A stretch of 35,975 nt of DNA, taken from positions 1 through 35,975 of IMG/VR virus record IMGVR_UViG_3300005288_000025, one strand, 5' to 3'. Source of the stretch: a virus. The position numbers and the translations under genes were made by a program. A model generated the notes under the pieces. The model had not been told where the DNA came from and did not search any database. It saw only the letters and a list, made by a program, of their open reading frames with translations. Positions 7,345-15,472 of the stretch are shown here, in pieces (position 1 is the first letter of the stretch; each line of letters begins with the position of its first letter).

Positions 7345-7424
7345 GTTCAAATTCGTGTGATTTCGCGTAATGATTTGATGATATTGGTTCAGTTATTTGG
7401 ACCTGTCAACGCTTGAGGTTCAAA
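7345..7424. promoter_or_regulatory. Divergent operator region between Cro-like and repressor genes
   Basis: The 85-bp gap has GTTCA three times in the same orientation: 7345-7351 (GTTCAAA), 7387-7391 and 7418-7424 (GTTCAAA). The middle copy lies in the spacer of the early promoter, and the outer ones flank the two gene starts, as expected of operator half-sites. No convincing rightward -10/-35 pair for the repressor was found. Which protein binds is not shown. Confidence 0.5.
7381..7409 (-). promoter_or_regulatory. Leftward early promoter
   Basis: On the minus strand there is a perfect -35 TTGACA (7409-7404), a 17-base spacer, and a -10-like CAATAT (7386-7381). Transcription would start near 7374, about 30 bases before the Cro-like ATG at 7343. 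It drives the whole early operon down to prtN. Confidence 0.65.
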
Positions 7425-7428
7425 AAAT

Positions 7429-7758
7429 ATGACCATTGGTGAGCGGCTGAAGGAAGAAAGGTCGCGTCTAGGCCTCAGCCAGACTGATTTAGGTGCTGCT
7501 GGCGGTGTTGGTAAAACCACCCAAATAAATTATGAGAAAGGCTCGGGGAGTCCCGACGCCAAGTACTTGGCCGCAGCCGCTGAATTGGGTGTGGATGTTC
7601 TGTACGTTGTGACGGGAGAGAGAAAGCCCACAGCTGCCGGAAGCCTCAATGCCGAGGCCGCAGAATTTTTTGAGATCTACCAGCACATTGGCGAGCCAGA
7701 TCGCGAGGTGCTGTTGCGTATGGCCTCGGCTTTTGCGAAGGCCGCGAACATGGTGTGA
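7429..7758 (+). CDS. Prophage repressor, XRE-type helix-turn-helix
   Basis: A 109-aa protein with an N-terminal XRE domain: MTIGERLKEERSRLGLSQTD, then LGAAGGVGKTTQINYEKG and the usual PDAKYLAAAAELGVDVLYVVTG ending. The remaining 40 residues are helical and could dimerise. There is no LexA/CI-type Ser-Lys autoprotease domain, so induction is unlikely to occur by RecA-stimulated self-cleavage; a Cro-like or anti-repressor route is more likely. It is divergent from the Cro-like gene and followed at once by a strong terminator, so it is a single-gene unit that maintains lysogeny (inference from position). Confidence 0.85.
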   Translation: MTIGERLKEERSRLGLSQTDLGAAGGVGKTTQINYEKGSGSPDAKYLAAAAELGVDVLYVVTGERKPTAAGSLNAEAAEFFEIYQHIGEPDREVLLRMASAFAKAANMV

Positions 7759-7808
7759 AGGAGAACTACTGACCTGAAGGACACTGATCAGGTTAGTGCA
7801 CGCAATAC

Positions 7809-7832
7809 GCCGGCCACGATGGCCGGCTTTTT
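7809..7832 (+). terminator. Rho-independent terminator after the repressor
   Basis: A perfect 7-bp GC stem (gccggcc at 7809-7815 pairing with ggccggc at 7821-7827) with a 5-base loop is followed by five T. It ends the repressor transcript and separates it from the accessory gene starting at 7859. Confidence 0.85.
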
Positions 7833-7858
7833 CATGGATAGTGAAAGGAGCAGCACGA

Positions 7859-8638
7859 ATGGCATTGAAACCCTGTAAGTCATGCAAGCACAAAATACAT
7901 ACATCGGCAAAAGTCTGCCCGAGCTGTGGCGTTGCCAATCCTGGCGTCACCGTAGGCCAACAAATCGGCGGTTTCGTGATTCTGGCGATCATCATCGCCG
8001 TGACCATTTCGATGTGCTCAGGTGGAAGCAAAGACGAGCCTGTTGCAAAGGCAGCCCAGAGCGTAGTTCCCAAATCCTATTCCATCACCAAGGATGAGTT
8101 CCAAGAGGGGCGGCCCCGAAAAGTAGAAGTCACGTTGCCAAAGCGGGTCAGTGATGCAGAGCTGGCTCAAGTCGCGCAGGCGGTGCGCGCCGATACCAAG
8201 TTCAAGCCCAAGATCACGTTCATTGGGTTTCGAATCGAGGGCCAAACTGATAAATCCTACTGGGCAAACGCAAGTTTTTCCCCTGAGTTCAAAAGCACTC
8301 TCATTGGCCTCAGCGCGCAGGATTATCAGACCCTGAAGACCATGGATTTGAAGGCGTACCCAGACAAAGTTGGGAGCTGGTTACGCGATGGCGCTCTTGG
8401 TCACGTGATGGTTCTGTACAAGCGAAATGGCAAATATTCCATCGATTCGATTTTCCCAAATGGCGGAAAAAATACAGAGAACTATTCAGCGAAGAAGCTA
8501 CCGGAGGGCGGCCTGCGCCTGGATGAGCCTGAGAACAGTTTCGGTGAGTATTACGTGGTGGATGCCAGCGGAAACCTACAGGGCTGGGGTGAGAACGGCA
8601 TGTACATGACCTTGCCACTGATTGCGCCTGCGCCGTAA
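7859..8638 (+). CDS. Zinc-ribbon, single-pass membrane protein of unknown function (259 aa)
   Basis: The N-terminus is a zinc ribbon with Cys6, Cys9, Cys20 and Cys23 (CKSC and CPSC). A transmembrane helix follows at about 36-55 (GGFVILAIIIAVTISMC), then about 200 residues with no recognised domain. The topology is probably an N-terminal cytoplasmic zinc ribbon with a large domain outside the membrane; this is a prediction. The ATG at 7859 has aaaggag eight bases upstream and is preferred over earlier in-frame starts that overlap the terminator. Placed behind the repressor and its terminator, it is a lysogenic-conversion candidate, for example superinfection exclusion. That role is inferred only from position. 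Confidence 0.65.
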   Translation: MALKPCKSCKHKIHTSAKVCPSCGVANPGVTVGQQIGGFVILAIIIAVTISMCSGGSKDEPVAKAAQSVVPKSYSITKDEFQEGRPRKVEVTLPKRVSDAELAQVAQAVRADTKFKPKITFIGFRIEGQTDKSYWANASFSPEFKSTLIGLSAQDYQTLKTMDLKAYPDKVGSWLRDGALGHVMVLYKRNGKYSIDSIFPNGGKNTENYSAKKLPEGGLRLDEPENSFGEYYVVDASGNLQGWGENGMYMTLPLIAPAP

Positions 8639-8839
8639 CCCGGGCGTAACTGCTACTTACATTTCCTAAATGGTGCATGACTGCGGGAGCAACCATCTGG
8701 AGGGCGACACCCATTCATCCAGATCCAAATGATTTTGGGGCTGGTGACACGTGAAAACGTGCTGAGAATGGGTGACTCCCGGGCGGTTCAGGTATTGCGG
8801 ACAGTACCCCGCCCATCACAAGGAAATGGAGTACGCACG
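8639..8839. other. Intergenic stretch of about 200 bp
   Basis: No convincing gene. It holds a hairpin-forming inverted repeat (ATCTGGA / TCCAGAT, about 8696-8725) and a second GC-rich inverted pair (gggcgg / ccgccc, about 8779-8815). Neither is followed by a T run, so they are not called terminators. Confidence 0.35.
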
Positions 8840-8956
8840 ATGGAAAACCTTACCCCTTTGGAGCACCTCTTTTTGCAGCTTCTCGCGAAGTTAGATGATC
8901 AGCAGCGGCAAGATGTGCTGAGGATCATGGAGGTGCTTGTGCAGTCATCGAAGTAA
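8840..8956 (+). CDS. Very small protein (38 aa), unknown function
   Basis: MENLTPLEHLFLQLLAKLDD is followed by a helical tail; the whole chain would form one or two amphipathic leucine-rich helices. The ATG at 8840 has aaggaaatggag upstream; the open frame extends back to 8729, but that part looks non-coding. It lies between the zinc-ribbon membrane protein and the AT-rich two-helix protein. No family recognised. Confidence 0.5.
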   Translation: MENLTPLEHLFLQLLAKLDDQQRQDVLRIMEVLVQSSK

Positions 8957-9058
8957 GGCAAATTTAAAGTAGGGTCTCGGCATTTTGCTGGGGCCTTAAA
9001 ATTGGACTTATGACGAATCTTGTATGCGGATTCTCAACTAATAAAGAGCGTGTACCTA

Positions 9059-9934
9059 GTGGAAGAAGAAATAAATCATAAACCACTTTCTCAAACGGTT
9101 TCTTTTTGGCTGGCTCTTGTTATACCAATAGTTTGTGGGCTTGTGCTTGGGGTGGTAATTGGAGTTAGTTCTTCGTTGGGTGGTGTTTGTTTAACGTCTG
9201 GCTGTGTTAACTATTTTATTGAGATATATAAAGTTCCAATAGCAATTGCAGGTTTTTCCGTACCTCTTGTCGCTATGGTAGCTGCTATTCAGCGGTCAAA
9301 AGAAGCTTTTGTACAGATAAGTTATGGTCAAAAGCAGTATTCAGAAGCTGTGAGTAATAATATGGCGGGAAATTACCTCAAGCATCGAGAAGGATTTTAT
9401 AAACTTATAGAGAACTTTTGTGATATAGAATCAAATAATCGAGTGTCTTGTACGGTACGGGTCGACGTTGGTTATCTTTATATGAGGTTGTTTCCGAAGA
9501 ATAGCTTTAAGTTCTTAGAGTTTAACCAAAAGCGTACTGGTGTGTGGGAAAGGCTGCATGGCAGATTTCAAAAAATGGATGATAATATAAGTGTAGGGAT
9601 GAAGTCTCCGGGGGCTTTCGATTTGGGTGATTTTCTTTCAGAACTCCAAAGGATTCAAAATATTCTGACTATGCGTTTGACTCCTTCAATTTTTTGCGGG
9701 TATGAACGTGATGGTGAACAGCTTGGTTCGGTTATTCGTGGGGCTGAAGAGGATATTAATAACGTTAGTGAGACTGCTGCATTAGTTTTGAGGTTGTACT
9801 TGGCATTGAGTTCATATGCTGGGTTTGAAGTTGCTCTTGGGTCTCATAATGTTTTTTATAGTCAAAAAATCCCTGAGATGCTTGAACTCTCTAAAGTTAA
9901 TGTGAAGTTCGAGCCGGTTAATCACTCTATATAG
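9059..9934 (+). CDS. AT-rich cargo gene: two-helix membrane protein, possibly related to retron Ec48-type effectors
   Basis: A protein of about 291 aa with two N-terminal transmembrane helices (VSFWLALVIPIVCGLVLGVV, and after a short Cys-containing loop, VPIAIAGFSVPLVAMVAAI) and a large, probably cytoplasmic helical domain. The order of a short loop ending CVNYFIEIYKVP, the second helix, then QRSKEAFVQI and NYLKHREGFYKLIE resembles two-TM effectors such as that of retron Ec48. This is pattern memory, not a search. Codon use is strongly AT-rich, unlike the phage backbone, so it is recent cargo. The start is uncertain: GTG 9059 has aaagag upstream, while TTG 9020 would add 13 residues. A defence or exclusion role is plausible but unproven. 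Confidence 0.7.
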   Translation: MEEEINHKPLSQTVSFWLALVIPIVCGLVLGVVIGVSSSLGGVCLTSGCVNYFIEIYKVPIAIAGFSVPLVAMVAAIQRSKEAFVQISYGQKQYSEAVSNNMAGNYLKHREGFYKLIENFCDIESNNRVSCTVRVDVGYLYMRLFPKNSFKFLEFNQKRTGVWERLHGRFQKMDDNISVGMKSPGAFDLGDFLSELQRIQNILTMRLTPSIFCGYERDGEQLGSVIRGAEEDINNVSETAALVLRLYLALSSYAGFEVALGSHNVFYSQKIPEMLELSKVNVKFEPVNHSI

Positions 9935-9997
9935 TCTTGGCGCGGGGGCGGTTGTAGCTCAGGAACTGCTCAAAATGCAATAGAGATGCGAGCCAAT

Positions 9998-11260
9998 TTA
10001 TAGCTTTGCTTCTCTTTGCCATTCTCGGGCAACAGCTCGTGTGGCCGTTTTTTTTGTGGAGTATAGCCAACGTAGCCGCCGCGGCCTGGTCTGGTCCCCA
10101 GCTGTCACCGTCTTTTCACTTCCCGACTTCTCATCGCGGTAGTACGCGATGATCCCCGTGAAATCCCCCTTGTTCTCTTCTGCTAGGTCTTCAACGGTAT
10201 CTTCCGGTAACTTACTTTCCAGCTCCAGACTGACGGCGTAGCCGTTGTCCGCGCTGAGCGTGTGTTGCACATTCCCGCCGTACCAGATGATCGCGTCAAT
10301 CTCAGGCTTCACGCCTTCAAGCGTGTAAGTCAGCTCTGGAATCAAATCCGGCCGGCCGATGGCGAGGGTATAGCTGAGTGTTGCGCTTCCACGTTGCAGG
10401 CGATTGAACTCGGCTCGCGCGGCTCTCAGGGCTGATTGGCGGTCGCTGTAGGTGTGGCGCAGATCTTTGAGGTTTTCCCCACCTCCGGCGATGGCTTCCT
10501 GTTTCTTCGCGCTGTTCACGTCGTAGAAGTAGGCACGCACGCCGTCGTAGCTGTCGCGGTCGGCTTGCAGGTACCGGTGCTGGTCGCCGTCCGCGCGAGT
10601 TAGGGTGATGTGGGGAAGCTCGGCACCGCTGGCGGTCTTGCCGCCGCCGGCGGGCAGGCACAGTAAGCAGCCGGCTTTGACGGTGACCACGGCATCGAAT
10701 TCTTCGCCGACGCGGCTGATCAGGTTGGCATCGGATTCATTGGCCTGGTCCAGTTGCAGGATCGGTAGGCCGTCGAGCGCGCCGGCGATGGTGGCGGTCA
10801 GACCGTTGCCTAGGGCGATATCGCCCAACACGTCACCGAGCGTGGTGTTGCTCCAGCTGCGCTCGCGTTTGGTTTTCAGGCCTTTGCGCAGATCTGCGGA
10901 TCGGGCGCGGATACTCAGCACGTCGGGCGCGCCGGAATGCTCGGTTTCATCAACGGTGTAAGTGCCCTTGTCGACCAGTCCGGTATCACTCCAACCGAGC
11001 CACAATCGAACCACCGCGCCCTTGGGCGGGATGGCGAGCAGTCCGTCGTGGTCGCTGAGGGTGATGCTCAGTTGATCGGCCTCGATGCCGCGATTGTCGG
11101 TCAGGTCGAGGCTCATCAGGCGCGGGCTGATCAGTTGGGCGATGTCGTTGCCGTCCACGGTGATACGGAACGCTGGCACCGGGTAAGCCGCCTCGCGTTT
11201 ATAGCGCTCGATGGTCTTGTCCAGAAAACCGGTGACGTGGGAGAGGGCGGCATCGATCAC
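9998..11260 (-). CDS. D: Tail protein gpD (late control D family)
   Basis: A 420-aa protein of the P2 gpD / phage late control D family, related to the T4 gp27-type spike-hub fold. Recognisable parts are the N-terminal AFRITVDGNDIAQLISPRLM, then SLDLTDNRGIEADQLSITLSD and the mid-region LQLDQANESDANLISRVGEE. In P2, gpD is needed for tail assembly and late gene control. It is the last gene of the late tail operon and overlaps U by four bases (ATGA). The C-terminus ends in a basic helix. The 63 bp beyond it toward the AT-rich cargo gene hold no clear terminator. Confidence 0.9.
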   Translation of the reverse strand: MIDAALSHVTGFLDKTIERYKREAAYPVPAFRITVDGNDIAQLISPRLMSLDLTDNRGIEADQLSITLSDHDGLLAIPPKGAVVRLWLGWSDTGLVDKGTYTVDETEHSGAPDVLSIRARSADLRKGLKTKRERSWSNTTLGDVLGDIALGNGLTATIAGALDGLPILQLDQANESDANLISRVGEEFDAVVTVKAGCLLCLPAGGGKTASGAELPHITLTRADGDQHRYLQADRDSYDGVRAYFYDVNSAKKQEAIAGGGENLKDLRHTYSDRQSALRAARAEFNRLQRGSATLSYTLAIGRPDLIPELTYTLEGVKPEIDAIIWYGGNVQHTLSADNGYAVSLELESKLPEDTVEDLAEENKGDFTGIIAYYRDEKSGSEKTVTAGDQTRPRRLRWLYSTKKTATRAVAREWQREAKL

Positions 11261-11697
11261 AGCAGCGCCCTCATAATGCTGACGCCAGCGCTGGTACCGG
11301 CGCCGATCAGGTCGATACGGTCGTCATCGATGCGCTTGAGGCTGAGAGTGAATTCGATGCGGCGTGGCGTGCCGTCGCGGAAGAATATCGTCTTGGTTTC
11401 GCTCAAGCTTTCGATGATCCACAGCCCGTAAATGCGGCCGCTTCCCTCGACCATTGGCCACGCCTTGCCGGTGTTGGCCATCAGGCGCAAGGCGTCGAGG
11501 CTGAGGGCGCTGCCGGCAAGTTCCGGCAGGATGATGCCGGGCAGGGTGATGGAGTCATCACCACGGCCGACGAACTGGCGAGCGGGTGCGGCGCCGACGC
11601 GGTTGCTGCTGGCGTGGCGCCATTCGGTTTGGCGTTGCAATTCCTGGTAGGCGGCGGTGGAGAGACTGAAAACGAACATGCCCAGGGCAAGCATCAT
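11257..11697 (-). CDS. U: Tail protein gpU
   Basis: A 146-aa member of the P2 gpU family. It begins MMLALGMFVFSLSTAAYQEL and contains the typical LPGIILPELAGSALSLDALR, GLWIIESL and RRIEFTLSLKR segments. In P2, gpU acts late in tail completion. It is placed between tape measure T and D, as in P2. Its start lies 6 bp after the T stop and its end overlaps D by four bases, so it is tightly coupled. Confidence 0.9.
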   Translation of the reverse strand: MMLALGMFVFSLSTAAYQELQRQTEWRHASSNRVGAAPARQFVGRGDDSITLPGIILPELAGSALSLDALRLMANTGKAWPMVEGSGRIYGLWIIESLSETKTIFFRDGTPRRIEFTLSLKRIDDDRIDLIGAGTSAGVSIMRALL

Positions 11698-11703
11698 GGC
11701 GGG

Positions 11704-14427
11704 TTACTCCAGGTCGGACAGTTTGCTGCGCTGGCGGGCGCTCTTTTCGCTGGAGACGCGGGCCAGCTCGGCGCGCACGGCGCGGGCGATGGCGCGCTCA
11801 TCCATGCCGGGCGTGGTGTGGATGTTGATTTCGTAGGTGTCGTGGCTGTCGTAGGCAGCGGCCGGCGCTGGGCTGATGGGGGCGCGATTGTCGATCGACA
11901 CTGAAGAGGATGCGGCAGCGCCGGTTGGTAACTGCGGCAGCCCGATGGCGCCGAGCGGGCCAGCCACGGCGCCAAGTGCACGTTGCCCAGCAGACACGAC
12001 TTGTTTGCCCATGTCAGTGATGGCGCCCAGCGGGCCATCCTGGCCACCTTGCAGACCTTGCGTCAGCCCGGCCATGGTGAAGCCGCCGAGCGCGGTGAAC
12101 ACGCGGGAAGGGCTGTGGATGCCGAGCTTTTCCTTGAACATGTTGATGGCCGAGTCAGCAATAGAACTGACGGCACTCGTGATTTGCCCTAACCCAGCGA
12201 GCAGTCCGTTGACCAGGCCGTTGACCAGCATGTTGCCGAACTCGGTAAAGCGGCTCGGCAGATCCACGCCGAGGTAGCTCAGTACGCCGGCGAAGGCCTG
12301 GTAGATCAGGCCGATGGGGCTGAAGTTGGCGAGCGTGTTGAGGATCCCGCCGATGCCGCCACTGAAGCCGGCTTTGATCTCAGTCCAAGCGTTGCTGAAG
12401 TAGAGTTTCACCGCGTCCCAGTTGCTGTAGATCAGGTAAGCCGCACCGGCGAGCACGGCAACGACGGCACCGATGGCCAGCGCGACCGGGTTGGTAGCGA
12501 GGCCCCACAGGGCAATGCTGACGGTTCGCAGGGCGGTTACCAGTGCGCCGCTGAGTGTGCTGGCCAGCGTGCGAAGGCCTTGGCCCAGCATGGGGAGTGC
12601 ATTGCGGGCCAGACCGGTGATGGTGGGGGCGAGCTTTTGCATGATTCTCAGCGTGCCACCACCCTGCATGCCGAACATTGCCATGCCGTAACGAATCACT
12701 GCAAACGGGCCGAGCAGGCTGGCCATCCCGATGGCCAAGCCACCGAAAACGAACGACAGTCCCGCGACCAGCGCCACGACTTTGACCAGGCCGCCGGCGA
12801 GTTTTGGGTTTTCCCGCGCCCAGGCGCCGACGTTGTTGGCGACTTCACCAAGAGTGTTGATCAGCTCTTTCAGCTCCGGCGCGACGGCGGCACCGAACTC
12901 GGCCATGGCGTTGGTGAAGCTGCCTTCGGCGGCTTCCATGACATTGGTCAAGGTGCTGAGTTGCTCATTGACGCGCGTGCGCAGGTCGGCCTGATTCTGC
13001 AGCTTCTGCTGCACCTCTTTGTAACCCGCCAGCCCCTTGTTCATCATCGTGTTCAGGGTGGTCATGGTTTCCGAGTCATCACCGAACAAGTCCTTGATGG
13101 TCTCGGTACGGTCTTCGTCGTTCAGCCCCTTGAGCTTTTCGACCTGGGCGAACAGGTTCTCCAGCCCGGCGAAGTTGCCTTCCTTGTTGGTGAAGCTGAA
13201 TTGAATCTTCTGGCCCTTGAGTTGGCGGATCTTGTTGACGTCGTCGACCTTGTCCTTGTTCAAGCCCGCCTGAAAGATTTTGCGGAAGGCGTTACCGGCA
13301 GCGCCGCCTTCCATACCGGCCTGATCCATCATGATCAGCAGCGGGGCCAGTTCATTCGCGGCCTCGATCCCTGATTTCTTGATGGTGTCCATCACCGGGG
13401 CAATTTTGCTGAAGCCCTGCAGCATGTTGGTTGAATCGACACCGGAGTAGAACCCGCGCTGAATGGTGTCCATCAACGCCATCATGTCCTTCTCGGAGGT
13501 GCGCGTGGCGTCCTGCATCTTGGCCGCGAACTCGGCGGCTTCGGCCACCGGCATTTTCAACTGCACGCCCAGATAAGCGGCAGCTTCGCCGGTACCGCCG
13601 AGGATGCTTTGCGCGCTGAGGCCTTGGCGCCGCAACATGGTCATCATCTCTTGAAAGTCAGCGGTGGTGCCAGGCAAGCGGTCGCCGAGTTTGGTGGCGA
13701 GGTCGGTGATCTTCTGGAAGTCTTCGGCGACCTTGCCGGTGTTGTCCATCATCGACACTTTCAACTGCGTGGCTGAGTCTTCGTTCGGTGCGAATGCGCC
13801 CACGGCTTTGGCTATTGGGCGGCTGGCCGCGTAACCAACGCCCAACCCGGCCGCACCGTTGACCGCCATGTCACTGGCAAGGCTTTGTGTCTTAGCCAGT
13901 TTGGCGCGCTCGGCGGCCATGCGTTTATGCTGGGCATTCAACGCAACCAGCCGTTTGCCCTGTTCGCTGATCGTTGCATTGGTGGCGCCGATCTGCTCAC
14001 GCAACTGGCGTTCGTGGGTGCCGAGGTCTTTGGTGCTGATCCCTGCGCTGTACAGCTTCGAACGCAGGGTCTGCAACTGTTCGGACTGCTGCTGGTGCTG
14101 TTCCTTGAGCCGCTGAGCCTCACGCACGGCCGTGCGGAAATCCTTGGCCATGGCCTTGGTCGGAACGCCTGTGGCGGCAAACTGCTGACTGAGCGCGCGC
14201 ACTTTGTCGCGGGCCGAGGTGAGGGCGGTTTTGGTTTGTTCGGCGGCAGCGCGCTGGACCCGCCAAGCGCTAACGTCTTTCTGCTGGGCGTTGAGTTCCT
14301 TGAGGCGGTCGCGAGCGTCCTTAAGGGCGCGGGCAGCGCCGATGCTGCCCTTGTCGATGGCCTTCAGAGGGCCGCTCGCCCGGTCAATCGCGTTGAGCAG
14401 TACCTGAAGTTTTAAATCATTCGCCAT
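11704..14427 (-). CDS. T: Tail tape measure protein gpT
   Basis: This 907-aa protein sets tail length and is ejected with DNA. Residues about 20-190 are long heptad-type coiled coil (ALKDARDRLKELNAQQKDVS onward). A conserved tape-measure block follows with the TGTGEAAAYLGVQLKMP-like region around 290. Hydrophobic helices occur near 545-590 (VVALVAGLSFVFGGLAIGMA) and 640-675 (AIGAVVAVLAGAAYLIYSNW). It is somewhat longer than P2 gpT (about 815 aa), implying a slightly longer tail. It lies just after the E+E' frameshift pair, as in P2, and its ATG overlaps the end of E'. Confidence 0.92.
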   Translation of the reverse strand: MANDLKLQVLLNAIDRASGPLKAIDKGSIGAARALKDARDRLKELNAQQKDVSAWRVQRAAAEQTKTALTSARDKVRALSQQFAATGVPTKAMAKDFRTAVREAQRLKEQHQQQSEQLQTLRSKLYSAGISTKDLGTHERQLREQIGATNATISEQGKRLVALNAQHKRMAAERAKLAKTQSLASDMAVNGAAGLGVGYAASRPIAKAVGAFAPNEDSATQLKVSMMDNTGKVAEDFQKITDLATKLGDRLPGTTADFQEMMTMLRRQGLSAQSILGGTGEAAAYLGVQLKMPVAEAAEFAAKMQDATRTSEKDMMALMDTIQRGFYSGVDSTNMLQGFSKIAPVMDTIKKSGIEAANELAPLLIMMDQAGMEGGAAGNAFRKIFQAGLNKDKVDDVNKIRQLKGQKIQFSFTNKEGNFAGLENLFAQVEKLKGLNDEDRTETIKDLFGDDSETMTTLNTMMNKGLAGYKEVQQKLQNQADLRTRVNEQLSTLTNVMEAAEGSFTNAMAEFGAAVAPELKELINTLGEVANNVGAWARENPKLAGGLVKVVALVAGLSFVFGGLAIGMASLLGPFAVIRYGMAMFGMQGGGTLRIMQKLAPTITGLARNALPMLGQGLRTLASTLSGALVTALRTVSIALWGLATNPVALAIGAVVAVLAGAAYLIYSNWDAVKLYFSNAWTEIKAGFSGGIGGILNTLANFSPIGLIYQAFAGVLSYLGVDLPSRFTEFGNMLVNGLVNGLLAGLGQITSAVSSIADSAINMFKEKLGIHSPSRVFTALGGFTMAGLTQGLQGGQDGPLGAITDMGKQVVSAGQRALGAVAGPLGAIGLPQLPTGAAASSSVSIDNRAPISPAPAAAYDSHDTYEINIHTTPGMDERAIARAVRAELARVSSEKSARQRSKLSDLE

Positions 14428-14593
14428 CGGTGGAACTCCGCACCCTGGCGCGCTCGCGCCAGTCCATCAATTCTCGCAGGCCGAGCTGATCCATATCAGC
14501 CGGCGCCCAGTGAAAAACCACGGCCAGATCGGCCATGGCGTCCTCTACGCAACGAGGGAGGCGTCCGTCCTCACCGACTTCTGCAACAAAAAA
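14417..14593 (-). CDS. E': E' extension, made as an E+E' fusion by -1 frameshift
   Basis: This frame continues from E after the slippery site and encodes a conserved GpE-type tail, AMADLAVVFHWAPADMD and LGLRELMDWRERA. Read through a -1 slip, E joins E' as AHF-FVAEVGEDG and gives a fusion of about 153 aa. In P2, the E+E' product is a tail assembly chaperone made the same way. The stop at 14417 lies inside the tape measure start. No independent ribosome site was seen for E' alone. Confidence 0.85.
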   Translation of the reverse strand, partial: FFVAEVGEDGRLPRCVEDAMADLAVVFHWAPADMDQLGLRELMDWRERARVRSSTDGE

Positions 14594-14877
14594 TGCGCGA
14601 CCTTGTTGCCGCATGCGAGCAGGTCAGCCGGGTCCATGCCGGCGGCTTCGGTGGCGGTGATGCTTGGCGACGTGATACGCGGCAGTACCTTGAGTAGGGC
14701 TGCGACATCGAGGTTCAGCAGGTCCACCAGGTGCACGCCGCGCAGTTCGCCGGAACAGGGTTTTCGCAGGGTGAGGCTGTCGATCTGATTCTTGCCGCGC
14801 AGGATCGGGGTATCGAGGATGACAGTGTTGTCATCGACTGCCGGCAGAGCTTCAGTATTGGTTTCTTCGGTGTTCAT
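14545..14877 (-). CDS. E: Tail assembly protein gpE
   Basis: A 110-aa protein of the phage tail assembly (gpE) family: the segments DDNTVILDTPILRGKNQIDS, LTLRKPCSGELRGVHLVDLL and LPRITSPSITATEAAGMDPA are typical. It acts as a tail assembly chaperone for the tape measure, together with its frameshifted form E+E'. The ATG at 14877 is preferred because ggag sits six bases before it; a TTG at 14889 overlaps that ribosome site. It lies between tail tube FII and tape measure T. Confidence 0.9.
   Translation of the reverse strand: MNTEETNTEALPAVDDNTVILDTPILRGKNQIDSLTLRKPCSGELRGVHLVDLLNLDVAALLKVLPRITSPSITATEAAGMDPADLLACGNKVAHFLLQKSVRTDASLVA
14587..14593 (-). promoter_or_regulatory. -1 ribosomal frameshift slippery site
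   Basis: The minus strand reads T TTT TTG in the E frame (codons CAT TTT TTG), the X XXY YYZ arrangement for -1 slippage. The -1 frame from here is open and encodes E'. P2 is reported to use the same type of heptamer in its E gene. Confidence 0.85.
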
Positions 14878-14910
14878 GTGTTGCTCCAAGTAACGGTTTC
14901 AGGGAGTGGT

Positions 14911-15426
14911 TCAAAGGCCAATGGCGGAGCGCTGTTTCTCCAGCATGTCCACGCCGTTGACCTTCTCGATGAAGTTGAGCAAGTCGATTTCGATGATGTC
15001 TTCGTTGTCGACGATCAGCTTGTAGTAGCTGCAGGTGGTGGTGATGCTGTGTTCGGTGTCTTCGCCAGGCTGGGCGTCGCCCATCTCGATGGTTTCGTGA
15101 CGGCCGCGCACGATGATTTCCACGGCGCTGACTTCACCGGTGTCGTCTTGCTGGAATGAGCCAGCGAAGCGCAGTTGCACGCCGGACGCGTTGACGCTGC
15201 CGAACTGTTTGAGCGCGATCAGATCCAGCCCGCCGGTTTTCCATTCGAACTGGATGCCGTCATCGGAGAAGCCGAGGTCGGCCTTGACCGGGCCGTTCAT
15301 GCCACCGCCGCGATAACTTTCCATCTTGCGACCGAGCGGGGGCGGGGTGACGCTTTTGGCAACGCCCTGGTAGGTGTTGCCGTCGTTGAACAGGTTCATG
15401 TTTTTGAGTTTGCGAGGCATGGCCAT
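14911..15426 (-). CDS. FII: Major tail tube protein gpFII
   Basis: A 171-aa tail tube protein that polymerises into the inner tube of the contractile tail. It starts MAMPRKLKNMNLFNDGNTYQ and shows the family's PPPLGRKMESYRGGGMNGPV and SVNASGVQLRFAGSFQQDD segments. Length is that of P2 FII (about 172). It follows sheath FI and precedes E, the usual order. An alternative start two codons in is possible. Confidence 0.93.
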   Translation of the reverse strand: MAMPRKLKNMNLFNDGNTYQGVAKSVTPPPLGRKMESYRGGGMNGPVKADLGFSDDGIQFEWKTGGLDLIALKQFGSVNASGVQLRFAGSFQQDDTGEVSAVEIIVRGRHETIEMGDAQPGEDTEHSITTTCSYYKLIVDNEDIIEIDLLNFIEKVNGVDMLEKQRSAIGL

Positions 15427-15472
15427 GGCGTTGGTCTCCGGGGTACGGACTCCCCCGCAGGGGAGCGCCGAT

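Noticed and set aside
9010-9081. ATG-started 23-codon ORF overlapping the start of the AT-rich membrane protein
   Set aside because: No ribosome site and no coupling to the following start; likely chance.
9950-9997. tRNA-like string ggttgtagctcagg near the end of gene D
   Set aside because: It recalls a tRNA D-arm, but no acceptor stem, anticodon arm or T-arm can be folded around it.
12580-13374. 264-codon + strand frame opposite the tape measure gene
   Set aside because: Low-complexity shadow of gene T.
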